DNA of 64,000 nt from assembly GCA_002633005.1 (NCBI GenBank), contig NMRA01000095.1, positions 497,881 through 561,880 on the forward strand, read 5' to 3'. The notes below the pieces were generated by a model that saw only the letters and a program-made list of their open reading frames with translations, was not told the origin of the DNA and did not search any database. This DNA comes from Phoronis australis. Its lineage: Eukaryota > Phoronida > Phoronidae. The translations under genes were made by a program, and so were the position numbers. Positions 10,228 to 25,200 of the stretch are shown here, in pieces (position 1 is the first letter of the stretch; every line of letters begins with the position of its first letter).

Positions 10228-13200
10228 GTAAGTAATCACATTTTCTCTCAGACATGCAAACTCACATACTATTGCACTAATAGGCCAGGCAAACTAACAC
10301 ATCACTCATCAACTCTCACTTTGTTAGAGATTCGTGGTTGATTTACAGACCAGTCCACTCAATACTTTGATTTTAAGGGTATGTAGGACCCCATAAAAAT
10401 GTCCAAATTTGGCTGACTTTGGAACATGATATCTCATAGGTGGCTATCGGATTTACGAATGAAAATAAAGTGTTAATGTAAAAAACTATAACAGCATTTT
10501 TAATGTCTCTGTTTGAACATTTATATCAAATGAAATTTGGGTCAAAGTGGAGTAAATGGGCCCCTCTTCAAAATGGCTTGCGGGTACCAGTTTCACTGAA
10601 TAACGGACTGTTATTCAATGAAAACCGTTTGGAACGATATGGGTTAAAAATGAGTAGTATAACAACAAACAAAATCTTCAACCAATCTTCACATTATTTA
10701 AACGTATTGGACTGTACTCCTTGTGCAGTTCATATTGTCTTACAGGTGATAAACATCATTCCCTTATTCTGCTGCTGAGTTTGTGAAGTGATCATTTGCA
10801 CTGTGATAGACCAAGTAAGCCACCAGAAAGAGTTAACTGGAACTGCTTACGCGGTGCCCAACTCGCAGTCTACTGTTTGTCTGGGTTTTATAGTGACCAG
10901 GTATACCAAATAAATATGACTTGCTGCCAACATTATGTTTGTGCTGACTATTCAATGAACTGGTCTTGTTTATAAATTTATATCGAGATCATAACAAATG
11001 TGGTGTCACTTAGCACTTTATAATTCAGGAAAACCAAACATTGCTTAGTAAATCTTGCTTTGGCAAAGTTTTCTCCATCATTAATCCCAAACAAAAAGTC
11101 ATGTAAATGGTCCGTGTGTGTATGTCCCAAGCATGATGTTTTGAAACTGACAACACCTTTCATTGTTACAAATTTGAAGGTAGGAGAGAGATACAAGGAA
11201 ATAACTTTTAGGTTGTGTTTGGAGTTGCTGGAACCATTCTTTGGCAAATAAGACTGTTAAATTTCTGAATACGATGGTTGAAATTCAAATTAAACCAATT
11301 TTTTTATGTTAAATATCCCCAGACAAGTCTGACCCTTCTTGCCAAAATTAAAAATGTCACGTTGATGGAAAAAAATTGTCTTGAACTTTGTGAAAATGCC
11401 CACTTATAGATCTAATCTTGTTTAGTTTCATTTCTTTATAATTCAAAACCAGCCAAAACTGATAAAAAACAATGATTCGGGAACTTTAAATGACCTTAAT
11501 GAGCAAAGATTTGCAAAAAAAGCTTTGCATAGTAGAGCATGCTACATTTTGGTGTAGATTTCATGTTGAAAGAATTCCAACCAGAGTCATGGCGAACTGA
11601 AAAAGCCAATTTCATTTGTTAGCCAGTTTTTACTGACATCGAATCTTAGCTGTATTCTGACATCTCCGAGTAGCTGGGTGGCGTAACTGCCTATTAGTTG
11701 GCATTACATTCTTGTTGTAAGACATCACGTTTTTGGACTCTATAGCCTGTCAGTGCACCAATTAGATATATGAAGAGGAAACTTTTTAAAGAAATACTAA
11801 AAACTGGGGGAAAACGAGTTGTGTGTTATGTTTAATAATTCTGTAGTAAATGAATTGGAGTATAAGAAACACTATTAATTTTTGTCAACACGTATCCTTC
11901 AACGGTACATGGCGGGGTTTTGTTAGCTGTTCTTTCATCCCAGAGGTCTGGTTCTCAGACATCAACTTTTCCTTAGTATAAATATTTGATTTGTTGTATT
12001 ATGATTTTTAGAGACAATTCCGTGCACTTAGAAATATTGCTTGATCACTGGTTGGATAGTTTCCTAGGTTCTAAAAACCGGCAGTCAATGGACATCAGTG
12101 GAGGGTCTTCATTGATGGTAGACTAGCACTATTATTCGAAAAGAATGAAATTTATATTCTGCTGCTGGAACCCATAGGGGGCAGTGACTCATGATGGAAC
12201 CATGTGGAGTCCATGCTGTTTTAATTAGTGAGCAAGGTTTTCATAGCACTGTGATATTTTGCTTTGTTTTCAACACAAACATAAGTGGTATTACTGTACC
12301 TATGGAAATAACCACACTGTTTTTGTTTTCTTCTTGTTAAGGTTGATTCTCTCATTTTTGCAGCTCCTTTGTATTAAGTAATTTAGGATAATTGTGTGAT
12401 TTTAGCTAGTTTTTGTTTTCTCATGAGTATATAGTGATTATCAACCATAATTGTGTAATGTTTAATGTTAAAGAAATTCAAATCTCTAATTGCATCTCAT
12501 TCATCAGATATAGGTAATATGTTATTCTTATTTTGTTGGTGGACATCTAGCCATGATCTACCTTCCCTGATGGTAAATTTCTCAACCATAATTTACAAAG
12601 GATAGAACGAGAAGGATACAAATGACCTCAAATATTGAGTCAAATCAAAAACATTCTATTGAAAGTGCATGAACTACTTGTGGTTGTTGGAACAGCAAGC
12701 AGTTTTAAAATCTGCCCAGGAGCTGGCATCATTAACTTTATCTTTTAAGTACAGAGCTGGTCTAGGATACACACTACATAAACAATGTCTTCTCTTGTTT
12801 ACTACAAAAAGCTAACCATGCTTGGAGCCCTATAAATCAAGTTGTAATTTGGCATCTATTCCTATATGTTTTAAAATCGGTGATGTTTATGGCATTAAAC
12901 ATTTCGTTTCTCAGGTTTTGCAAATTTCCTTCACCTCTCGTTTTCACTATAAAGACAGGTTTTTGTTGTGCAACAAAGGTAGTTTAGCAAAATATGAAAA
13001 ACAGTTCAAAAATCTGATGTACGTCTGGGCTTTTATAGGTGTGTATGTGCATAACTTTGGTATGTTTGGCAAAATCTAATATACAGTATATATATATATA
13101 TATGTACCAAGCAGGTAAGTGGCCAACAATTAGTTCCCTTTTTTACCTGTACTGTTCTCCCCTGAGTAGGGTGTACCAGTGTTTAATGTGTTCGTTGTTG

Positions 13201-16200
13201 TATATTTTATACACCATTGACTAGTCTAGTGGTTCAAATATATCCAAACAAACAAATAACACGAAGAAGTTGTTACTGGTTGAAAACCACATGCGGTGTA
13301 CTATTCCATTTTCAATTTCTGTGAGCTGTATACATACAATTTTACAAGATTTTGATTTTATATATTTTACTGTATTAAGAATGATAATTGTACCTGTGTA
13401 CATTTTTAAGTAAAAACAAAGTTACAAAAAGGAAATAAGGTGTGACTATCACTCACTCATACACATTCACGCAGTTGATTTGATAATTTTAAAAATCAAT
13501 AAATAATTAATATTACTTAATTGTTGTTATTAATATTATTAATTAATAACAAATGAATAGTAATGGTGTATTAATTGTTCATAAAGTGGCGTTAGAAATA
13601 AAAATAATTGAAATTATCATTTTACATTCTAATTTTCACATTGTCTGCTTTTTGTTTTTAAAAATTTATTGTAACATTATTGTATTTCAAAATGAATGGC
13701 TAAGAGCAAACCAATCAGGGCATAACGGATGTTGATAACACGTCGTAAGTAAATGGAATATTCGATCATAGCGATAACGGTCTATCAGCAAGGACACGGC
13801 TAGAGAACTCAAATGACAAAATTTGAATGCATTCTTAGTAATATTATCATGTTCTCCTTGTGTGAAACTTCCTACTTTTTATGAAGTCTTGTCACCCAGT
13901 TGGCTAAAATGATCTTCAGTAATATGGAATATTGTATGCATCCGCATCAGTGTTTGAACGTATTTCTGTCAATAAGGTTTGGCAGAAACTTTTAAAGGAA
14001 CTAATACCTTATGAACATTATGACAAGTGAAGTGTACTTTTAAAGACTATATTAGCACAGCTGTCGTCATCGACAACAGCTTGACCAAATTATGTGAATC
14101 TGTTACTGTGCGTTGTTAAGGACAATTATTTCCCACTCGGTGTCTGAGCTTTGTCTTAAAAATCAGAGCAACTGTAAATCACTAAATAATTATGCACACA
14201 AATACGTAGGCATCCCCTTAAGGTGTAATTTTCATATTGTATTTACCTGCGACAATAGTTGAGTTACCTAATTTATTAAGCCATTGATTTTCACATCAGA
14301 ATTTTCAACAGAAGTATACCATCTGCTATAGTTATCGACTGAACAATGAGTGCATTTGACATCTGACCAATGCAAGTTTTGGATAAGTAGTATTGTGTGG
14401 AGATGATTAAGTGTTTACTATCTTAGTTCTATGACTGACTCTAGTACCTCTATTTTACAAGACATTCAGATGTTTTGACCATCATGATGAACACCAAGAC
14501 CTTTGTAAATATGCGTTTGCGTATTTTTTTGTTCATTATTGCATACTTCATAAATCTTCAATGGCGTTTGCAAACGCTGGGAGTTGCTTGTGATTTATAA
14601 AATCGCTTTCTAACAAAGTTTAATTTAATTGATTTTTCAACTCCAACATCAGAGCGAGACTGGTATTCAGTCTGTTGCTCTTGACGCCATTCGTGAAACA
14701 CACAGAGGGAAGTGACATTCATATGACATTCCCATTGCAACACTCTAAAAATGAATGCTCATTGAATTAATATTGTTTCCATAGTGACAATAAATGTTAA
14801 GGCCTCTTCATACCAACTTAACTCCAGTACTAGGGATTGTCACTGAAAACTTCAAAGTATCTGAACCTTTCAAATAAGCTTTGGTGGTTAGTGGACAATA
14901 AAGTTGTCGCAGTTTGACGTGGAAATCATCACATTTATCACAAGATGGCGTTCCAAAACTGTTATACTGGCGTAGTTTAGATTTGAATTATCTTGTGGTT
15001 GGCGAAGAAATGAGAGGAAGTGCTTATAGTTATAAAATTGTGAACATTTGAAAAAAATATAAAGTATTATGACAACATCTAGGACCAATATTAAATGTGT
15101 ACCATTATTGAAAGGATTTCTCTGATGACAGGGAATTAACCACTTTGATTCCGTCTTGGCTCCAGTATTCAATCCATCTGTTTACTGCACCAGTGAAGTT
15201 AACCATTCATATGGACCAACACTCCCTTCTGTGTTATTTCACTCTGAAACCATAGCTATCCCGGTTGGTCTGGTTTGGCCCAAAGCATATCTCCCCTGAT
15301 TGTTGATCTTGACTTGTACTGATAAGATATGAACAGCAGGACACATTGTTTAATTTGTTCACTCATGGGAACCAAAAAATTCTGCAATTCTGGACACCAG
15401 CTCAATTGTTAGGTTAAACAACCTCTTATGTTTTAACTTTTTATCTCCAAAAGCATTTTTCGTCTTGTTGGTATTTGTTTGATGTGAACGCCTTAGCTAC
15501 AAACTTGTTTGCCTTAGCTACAAACTTGTTTGTTTATCCATTTACCGTTGCCATAGAAACTGATATAGCCTCAGGCTATGTCTGCTGACTCATGGCTAGC
15601 CTTATACATGCTTGTCATTCAGTCCCTATGTAGACATCTTACTGTTATGTAGCACCTTAATTGCAGGACTGAGTATATACTTTAGTCAAATATCTATAAA
15701 ATCATAGATTTTTAACTTTATAGAATTGTATTTTCCAAAAGTAAAAAACCTTGAGAATTTTATTATTGATTTTTCACCAATCTATTATTGAGTCACATGA
15801 CCGTGTCTTTTTTAGTAAAATTAAGCTAACAAGACAAATACATTGATATCAAAACAACCGTATTTATAACATGATCAAATTTTATTTGATATAAACGTTG
15901 AAAGTGAGATCTCAAAATTGCTGTTACAGATCTAAAATGTTTTTTTTTACATTTTATGAAACTTGGAAATTTGGACAATTTTCTATGGCAATACATAACT
16001 TTAAAAATTTTCTTATTAAGACTAAAGGCAAAGCTAGCTTTAAAAAAAATAATTGCAGGCGGTCTGGTACAATGTGTACATGCGCAGGCCGCGCTTGGCC
16101 CATTGCACTGATCACTTGGAAATATTTTTGTGCTTTATTAGGATATAGTTAAAACCAAGCTGAGGAGCCTGAAACCTGACTCAAGGGTCTAGCAGTGTGG

Positions 16201-19200
16201 CCCAGTGGGACTCGAACCCACGACCTCGAGTAAACAAGGCGGGCACCATCACACTAGGCCACACTGCCTCCTCAAAGCCAGTTTTAAGTTAATGAAAGCA
16301 TGTGTTTGAAATTATTTTTTTATCAAAGGCAGATATATGGCAGCTTTGAAGCTTTTTAGGCTCTATATTTTGTGCATGTAGATTCACAAATTTCACCAGT
16401 CTAGGGACTAGTCTAAAAACTTTTTATAGACACCAGTTTCAAGAGACTAATTTCATCAGGAATGAACTTTATGTACAAGTTTCTTTTCAGGCTTTATCAG
16501 TACTTGTAACTGATAAGATTAGCAAATGAGGAGAGAAGCATTCTGTGACTCCGGAGGGAGGTCTGTTAAATGGAAAGTGACTTAAAAGGCTTAGATAGAA
16601 CTTTTAGTGTTGCGTTCCACACTTTTTGTGAAAAATTTTTTAATCTCATTTAAGCTAAAGTGCAGTCTCTGAAAATTTACATAACTGCTAGTTACTGAGA
16701 TATTTTCTATTAAATTATTTTGAATAAAGACAACAACTTTTCTAAAATATAGCAACATGTTTGGGCATTAAAATATCAACCATTGGCAGGCTTTATTCAG
16801 AGAATAGATTCCAGGATAGCTACAGGTACAATAAACAGAAAATTTCTGGTATTTTGGAATTTTCTGTGTATTGTATCTGTATCCATCCTGACATCCATTC
16901 TCTGAATAAAGCCTGGCGATGATGGATATCTTACTGCTAAAACATTTTAGAAAAGTTGTAATTACTTCACTAGACCTCCATTTAGCAACTGTGAAGACCA
17001 AATTTCTGTCTTTTAAGACACTTAAAAGTGTTTTAAGACTTAAAAGTCATTTTCATGAAACCGATTTCTGGTTTATTTTTACTTTTCAGGCACATCTGCT
17101 ATAGAGGCCTCAGCGCCATCTACTGTCACTATAGAAACGACGTCAACACCTCTCATGTCCCAGCCTTCGACACTCCTTCCGTCCAATAGTAGTAATCCGG
17201 CCACTAAAACTCTGTCCACTGTTACCTCAGGTATGCCTCACAATGTGTGCACTTTCAAGCCTTCATGATATCTTGGGCCCAAGCTTGTCAAAGTTCACTC
17301 TAAGTGCACTTACACTCAAGGTTATTCTACTCTGGTATCTGTTTTCGATGCCGTAATGTTTTACTGGCGTGCAACTTTGAAGGTAGAAAGTTGGATAAAC
17401 GTGAAAAGCATCTGTTAATGTGATATTTTCCGACATGATTCCTGGAGTCAGCCTGGCATTTTTGAAATGAGGCCAATGTGTCTATGCATTGCCCTACCTC
17501 CCTGTCAAAGGACGTTTTCTAGTCGGTCCGTCCTGTTGCTAAAATTATTGTTTTCGATTTTTCTAAAGCTGATTACCTCAATTTAAATTTAACTAAATGT
17601 GGTTTTATATCTACTCGGTACAAGTCAAATTAATAGTTGACAAAACAGTTTTTAATCTTCATTTTTGTTGAGGAATTTCAGAAAATACAATTAGTGTGAA
17701 GAATAACCCACTTTGTGACATGTAGTGATTTAACTTTCGTCCCCAATTAGGGTGAAAATTAACTCACTTTCCAACATTTTATTTTAATTATTCTGTTGAC
17801 AATACAGTTTTCCATTAAACAATTAGATCTCCATGCTGTGTCACTTACATGGACTGTACATGTCTGTTAATTGTTAATTGTTTGTTACTCAAAGGTAAGT
17901 AAGCTGCGCATGTCTTTGGAGCTTGAACTGTCGTGAGACAGGTGTTTACAAATTCACTGGCACTTTCAAGGAAGTTTCCATTGTATAAGTTGGAGTTAGG
18001 CATTAAAACAAGAAGCAGCTTTTAAAGGTGGAAATTTTGATGGTGTGTTCAGCCGGATCAGGTAATAGTCACTTAAAGTGGTCCCACATTTTGAGAACCA
18101 GTTTTCTTTACTGAATAACAAGCATCAACTGGTTCTCAAATCCGAGCACCCCTGTAAGTGACTATGGCCCAGGTGGTAAATAGAAGGTACACCATGTTGT
18201 AATTAAAAAGTCCATTAGGTTGTTGTCATGGCACAGGGTGAAATATCAAACATCTGTTCTTGCTTTACATGGCGTTGTGTTTACTCTTCACTTGTGTATG
18301 TCAACTGTCTGCGAGCATGATCTGACTGGGACATTGAGTAAAACAGAATAAAGTTTTCATTTCAAAGAATTCTCCTCCGATTAAATTTGGAATTTTGTGC
18401 TTCACTTTTCATGCGCGCACCCAGCCTAAAATATAGGAGGGCTCTAATCTTTCTTTTACTGAAAGAGGACTGAAAGAAAAAACGGGTCGCTAGGTTTACT
18501 CCGACTTTTTGTTTCATTGAGGTGGCCCTTTTTGTCCGATTCGCCAAATTGGGCGGCTCATTCGAGCCCCTCGAGCCCCCCTGGGTACGCCCATGCTTTT
18601 GCATCATTTCGATGTGGCCGAAATTCTTTTCAGAACTATAAAACGTGGATGTTTTAAGCATTGTGGATTGTTCTGCAACATTTCGTGTCTCTGTTATGGT
18701 CATCCTTTGAATCTACTGCATTAAGACAGCATTCTGTTATTGCTTATGTTTGAGAAATAAAGGCAATGATACACTCAACTCTTCATTAAGGGAAATTTTG
18801 AAGATTTGTGTGTTATTAGCAGTACCCCTGGGACATATATGACACTGAATGACCTATTAAATGACCTATTCAGCCCTTCAAACTTATCAAAATTTTATAG
18901 CTAGACTATTGCTTTACAGTGCAAAAAACACTTTTAAGCCACACCCGAGAGGGTGATACCGCATTACAGTTTGCAAAGTACTTAGTGTTGGTCGTTAACC
19001 AAGTTCAACTCTAAGGAATATTCAATGTCTTACAAAATTAAAATAAGTTCTTGGCAAATGATGAAATGTGGCATTATAGTGCACAGTAAAAATTGTCCCA
19101 TTTTGGATGGTCTTTAGAATTTTTAATTCACAGACTGCTACAGAAATTGAATTTTCTCGATTTTTGAATTTGGAACGTTGGTGATTTTAGTGGTTGCTGT

Positions 19201-22200
19201 GTTTCTCAAATTTCGAACGTGTTTTCATTCTGCAGGGTGGGTAAATTTGATGTCTTTCCAGTAATTCTTTGGGACGACCAGTATTGCCTATTTCTAGAAC
19301 AAAGCATTTGATTTTTCACTGTCCAAATCAATTCGCTTCTAACTTTGTTTTGAATGCTCAAAATTTCACAAAAGTTTATGTGATGGTAGGTGTAGGATAC
19401 AACTTAATAATGACATACTCTGTTGTGTTTTTTATTTTATGAAAAAGTTGTAAATGCTTTTTTACTAGTCTGACGAAGTGTCACCTGAATACAAGGTGAG
19501 GTTTCACAGCAATAAAAGTGACATGTTTCTTGTTCATTTTCAGTACATTCCGTCCCACAATCCACTACCACTACTGATGCAGCTCAACCATCCAGCAGCA
19601 TCGTAACCATGGATACGCCGACGTCCGTCCACACAGGTATGATGCCTGGCACGCGTGATGCAACTTCTTCACCACTTGTCAGCACCATTGACTCTACTAA
19701 TGTTTCACCAGCTTTGTCACCAGATGTCACCCCTGCTGATACAACTAACCTGCATGTTCTCAGCGTTGTTTTCACTAACATTTCACCTACTGCGCTTGTC
19801 CATGTGGCTGCTGCTTCTTCTGTGAATGTTTTCAGTTCCGCAACTCATGCATCAAACGTCGGTGCCGCAGTGACGGCACCAGCTTTGAATTCTCTATCAT
19901 CTGCGACTCTTGAGAAAGCATTTTCCAGCAATTTAAAAAATGTGACTTCGGATGCATTGTCCAGCACTGAGCATATGTTTATTGTTTCAACTACCGCTAT
20001 TGATACAGTGTCTACAGCCTTTGATGCTGTGACAGCTGTTACCTCACATCACAAGAAAACTGCTGAAAACTCTTTGACTGCTGATGTTAACACTTCCTCT
20101 CGTGCGACAAGCACGACAGGTGCTCAAATCAATGAAAGCTCAATATTTGTGGAGGAAACTTCCTCAGTTTTACTGCCAAACATATCTTCCGGTGTTACTG
20201 CTGATTCGTCATCTACTGTTTACGATGATACAACTGCCGAACAACCCTCAACGTCCTTGTTACCACCTGCATCTGCCATAATAGCCGACAAAAGTACATC
20301 TGCTGATTTAATGTCTGTTTATGTGACAACTGCAAGTTCTCATCTTATGTCTACAGTGGACATGGTCTCTCTGCAATTGTCAACTACAGCAACAGATACA
20401 AGCTTTGAATTGATACCTACTGCAACAGCAAGAGTGAATACAAGGTCTAATCTGATGCCCACAGCATCAGCAAATACAAACGTTGATCTGATGCACACAG
20501 CAACAATGAATACAAGCTTTGAATTGATGCTTACTTCTACAGTAAGAGCAAATACAAGCTTTGATCTGATGCCCACAGCATCAGCAAATACAAACGCTGA
20601 TCTGATGCACACAGCAACAATGAATACAAGCTTTGAATTGATGCCTACTTCTACAACAAGAACAAATACAAGCTCTGATCTGATGCCCACAGCAACTGCA
20701 GAGAATAGCTCTGGGTTGATGTCTGCTTCAACAGCAAGAGCAATTACAAGTTCTGATATGACAACCACATCAACAGCAAATCCAAGCTTAGAATTGATGA
20801 CTACTTCAACAGCAAGAGCAAATACAACCTCTGATTTGATGTCTGGTACCTCATCAGTTACAAGCTATGATGTGTTGCCTATAGCAACAGCAAATGCAGG
20901 AACAGGTTTGGTGTCTGCTACTACAGCAGGTACAAGCCCTGTAGTGATGTCAACAGGAGCAAATACAAGCTTTGAAACGATGTCTTCAGCAGCAGTTAGT
21001 ACAAGGACAGGTCTGATGCCCGTTAGAGCTACAGATACAAGCCATGTACTGATGACTGCTGCAACCACAACTGCCGGTGCAAATGCTAGTTCTGAACTGT
21101 TGTCCATTGTGACAGCAAACGTAAGCTCTGTATTGGTATCTATTGCAACAGCTAATGCGAGATCTCCTCTAATGCCTAGACCAACATCAACTGCAAACAC
21201 AAGCACAGGCACAAGTTTAATGTCTTCTACAGCAAGAAGTACTAGTTCCGAACTGATGCGTTCAGCAGCACCGGAAGCAAATTCGAGCTTTGATCTGATA
21301 TCTACTAAATTAGCAAATATAGTCTCTGATTCAGCATTACCTACATCACTAGATACAAACTTTGGGGATATGTCTGCTGTGTCAATGAATAGAAGCATTG
21401 ATCTGTTATTTTCTGCTACAGCAGATACAAGCTCTGATTCCATGTCCACAGCATCAGTAAATACAAGCTCTGCTCTGATGTCTATTGCAGCAGCAGATAC
21501 AAGCTCTGACTTTGTCTCTTCAGTTGCAAACTCAAGTACAGATCTGATCCTCACTGTAACAGGTTCAAGTTCTGTTCTGGTATCTGCTACAATAATGGCT
21601 GGAAGCTACAAACAGTTATTAACAGCAACGCCATCTACAGGCTCTGATCTGACACTCACTACAGCACCGGTTTCAAGCCCTGATTTGATGCCTACTACAA
21701 CTTCTAATTCAACTCTTGTTCTGATGCCTTCTACAATGGCAGACGTAAACTCCAAACAGATATCTGCTGCAGCAATAGATACAAGTTTTGATCCAGCATC
21801 TACTACCACAACAAACACACTAAGAAGTGTGACATTGCCTACAACAGCTAGTGGGGAATCCAATGCAGTAGGAATTATCTCCTCTTATCAAGTAAATACT
21901 GCAGCATATACAAACTCTGGTAAAATGCGTTCAAAAACAGAGACTGCAAGTGCTTCTCTGTTGTCTTCTACAGCAAGTCCAAGTTCTGATGTGATACCTA
22001 CAGAAGCATCAAATACAAGTGGTCCTCTGTTGTCTTCTACTGCAAGGCCAAGTTCTGATCTGATACTTACAGAAATATCAAATACAAGTTCTTCTCTGGT
22101 GTCTTCTACTACAAGGCCAAGTTCTGATCTGATACCTACAGAAATATCAAATACAAATGCTTCCCTGGTATCTTCTACATCAAGTCCAAGGTCTGATCTG

Positions 22201-25200
22201 ATACCTACAGAAACATCAAATACAAGTGTTTCGCTACTGTCTTCTACATCCAGTCCAAGTTCTGATCTCATACCTACAGAAGCATCAAATACAAGTGGTT
22301 CGCTAGTGTCTTCTACATCAAGTCCAAGTTCTGATCTGATACCTACAGAAACATCAAATATAAGTGATTCTCTGTTGTCTTCTACTGCAAGGCTAAGTTC
22401 TGATCTGATACCTACTGAAGCATCAAATACAAGTGGTTCTCTGTTGTCTTCTGCTGCAAGGCTAAGTTCTGATCTGATACCTACAAAAACATCAAATACA
22501 AGCGCTTCACTAGTATCTTATACAGCAAGTGTAAGTTTTTATCTGATACCTACAGCAGCATCAAATACAAGTGGTTCTCTGTTGTCTTCTGCAGCAAGTC
22601 CAAGCTTTGGTCTGATACCAACAGAAACATCAAATACAAGTGCTTCCCTGGTGTCTTCTAAATCAAGTCCAAGTTCAGATCTGATACCTACAGAAACATC
22701 AAATATAAGTGATTCTCTGTTGTCTTCTACAGCAAGTCCAAGTTCTGATCTGATACCTACAGAAGCATCAAATACAAGTGGTTCTCTGTTGTCTTCTACT
22801 GCAAGGACAAATTCTGATCTGATACCTACAGAAATATCAAATACAAATGCTTCCCTGGTGTCTTCTAAATCAAGTCCAAGTTCTGATCTGATACCTACAA
22901 AAACATCAAATACAAGCGCTTCACTAGTATCTTATACAGCAAGTGTAAGTTTTTATCTGATACCTACAGAAGCATCAAATACAAGTGGTTCTATGTTGTC
23001 TTCTGCAGCAAGTCCAAGCTTTGGTCTGATACCAACAGAAACATCAAATACAAGTGCTTCCCTGGTGTCTTCTAAATCAAGTCCAAGTTCTGATCTGATA
23101 CCTACAGAAACATCAAATATAAGTGATTCTCTGTTGTCTTCTACAGCAAGTCCAAGTTCTGATCTAATACCTACCGAAACATCAAATATAGGTGGTTCTC
23201 TGTTGTCTTCTACAGTGAGTGCAAGTTCTAATATGATACTTACAGAAACACCAAATACAAGTGCTTCGCCAGTGTCTTCGACACCAAGTCCAAGTTCTGA
23301 TCTGACACCTATAGAAACAGCAAATTTTACAAGCGATTCTCTACTGTCTTCTACAGCAAGTCCAAGTTCTGATCTGATACCTATAGACATAACGAATAGA
23401 GGTGCTTCTCTGCTATCTTCTACAGAAAGTAAAAGCTCTGATCTGATGCCTACAGAAACATCAAATACAAGTGATTCTCTGTTGTCTTCTACAGCAAGTC
23501 CACATTCTGATCTGATACCTATGGGAATGTCAAATACAAGTGATTATCTGTTGTCTTCTACAGTGAGTGCAAGTTCTTATCTGATAGTTACAGAAACACC
23601 AAATATAGGCGCTTCACTAGTGTCTGATCTGATACCTATGCAAACGTCAAATACAAGTGCTTCTCTACTGTCTTCTACACCAAGTCCAAGTTCTGATCTG
23701 ATACCAATAGAAAGAGCAAATTATACAAGCGCTTTTCTATTGTCTTCTACAGTAAGTCCAAGTTCTGATCTGATTCCTACAGAAGTAGCAAATATGAGCA
23801 CTTCGCTTGTGTATTCTACACGTAAAAGCCTTTATCAGAAGCTTACAGAAACTACAAATGTGGGCACTTTTCTATTGTCTTCTGCTGCAATTGTAAGCTC
23901 TCACCTGATGCCTACAATAACAACTACAAGCACTAATCTCTTACCCACAGTCATATCAAGAGCAAGTACCAGTGTGATATCAGTAATAAATGACACAAGC
24001 TCTCATCTGATGTCATCTGCAATAGGAAGCACAAGCTCTGTTCTGATATCTTCCACACCAGCCTTTTCAGACTTGGAACTGACAACAGCAAATTCAAGTT
24101 CTCATGTGATCCCTACGACAACAAATGTAAGCTCTAGCTTCATATCTACCACTATTTCCTCTGATCTGATGGCTTCTACAACTGCAAGTTCACATCTGTT
24201 ATTCAGTGTAAGCGTAGAACCCACTACTATAGCAAGAGAAGACAAAAGCTCTGGTATGATGTTCACTACAAATCTAGATGTCACGTCTGCTCTTGTGTCA
24301 ACTACAGCAACAAATGCAGGATTGAGTCTAAAATCTGCTCCAGCAGCAGATAGAAGCTCTGCTCTGATGAACACTGCAGTAGTAAGTTCAAGTTCTGAGT
24401 TGGTTCCAACTCATACATCAATTACAAGCCCCGAACTGGTATCTTCTGCAACAAATGCAAGATCTCATCTGACGAGTATTGAAATGGCAAATACAAACTC
24501 TGATCGGATCATTATAGCCTCTTCAAGAACATTGTCTGATCTGACACCATCAATAAGAGCTTCAAAGTCTGTTCTGGAGTTTTCCACCCCAAATGATACA
24601 GTTTTGAATGTAACAAGCTATTATCTACTGTCTACTGTAATGGCAGGAGCTAGTCTTGATCAAATCCTTATTGCAACAGCTATCTCAAGCTCTGATCTTG
24701 TGTTCACTGTAGTAACCGATACATTTCACCTGATAACTTCTACTACAGTAAACACTGCCCCTGAAATGATGTCTTCTACATCAGCAAATGCAAGCTCTGA
24801 ACTGATACCTACAAGACACACAATAAGTACAAGCTCTGAGCAGAGACCTACAACAACAGTAATGTCAGGTAAAAGCTCTTCTCTGATGCTGGTTACAACA
24901 ACTCACTCAAGCTCTGACCTGATGCTCTCTACAATGGAAAATAAAACAGCTGTCCTGTTACCTATTTCAACATCAAGTGCAAGCCTTGATTTAATGTCTA
25001 CAACAGACACAACCTCAGACATGATATTTGCTACAACAGTTGGTAGTTCTGATTTTATATCTGCAGTAACTGGAGAGTGGATGTCTGTTTCATCAACAGG
25101 TGCAAGTCTCAATTTGATGTCTTTAACAACACCAGATGTCACTTTAGATCCGATGTTCTCCACAACAACTGCAAGTGCAAGCTTGGATTTGACATCTCCA

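Larger units (their letters stand above)
10228..17089 (+). other. Intron 1 of the KIAA1549-like gene
   Basis: 6.9 kb, AT-rich. Contains a (TA)n run at 13086-13103, AT-only stretches near 13490-13550, a 23-bp tandem duplication near 15491-15536, the TTAA-flanked element at 16149 and the palindrome at 16787. No coding exon recognised. Confidence 0.7.
17231..19543 (+). other. Intron 2 of the KIAA1549-like gene
   Basis: 2.3 kb with a palindrome (18065-18165), MITE copy 1 (18410-18595) and a dispersed repeat (19085-19340). No exon seen. Confidence 0.7.

Noticed and set aside
10503-11251. Two short open frames in intron 1 (91 and 63 codons)
   Set aside because: No homology, no splice-phase fit to the KIAA1549-like exons, composition of intron.
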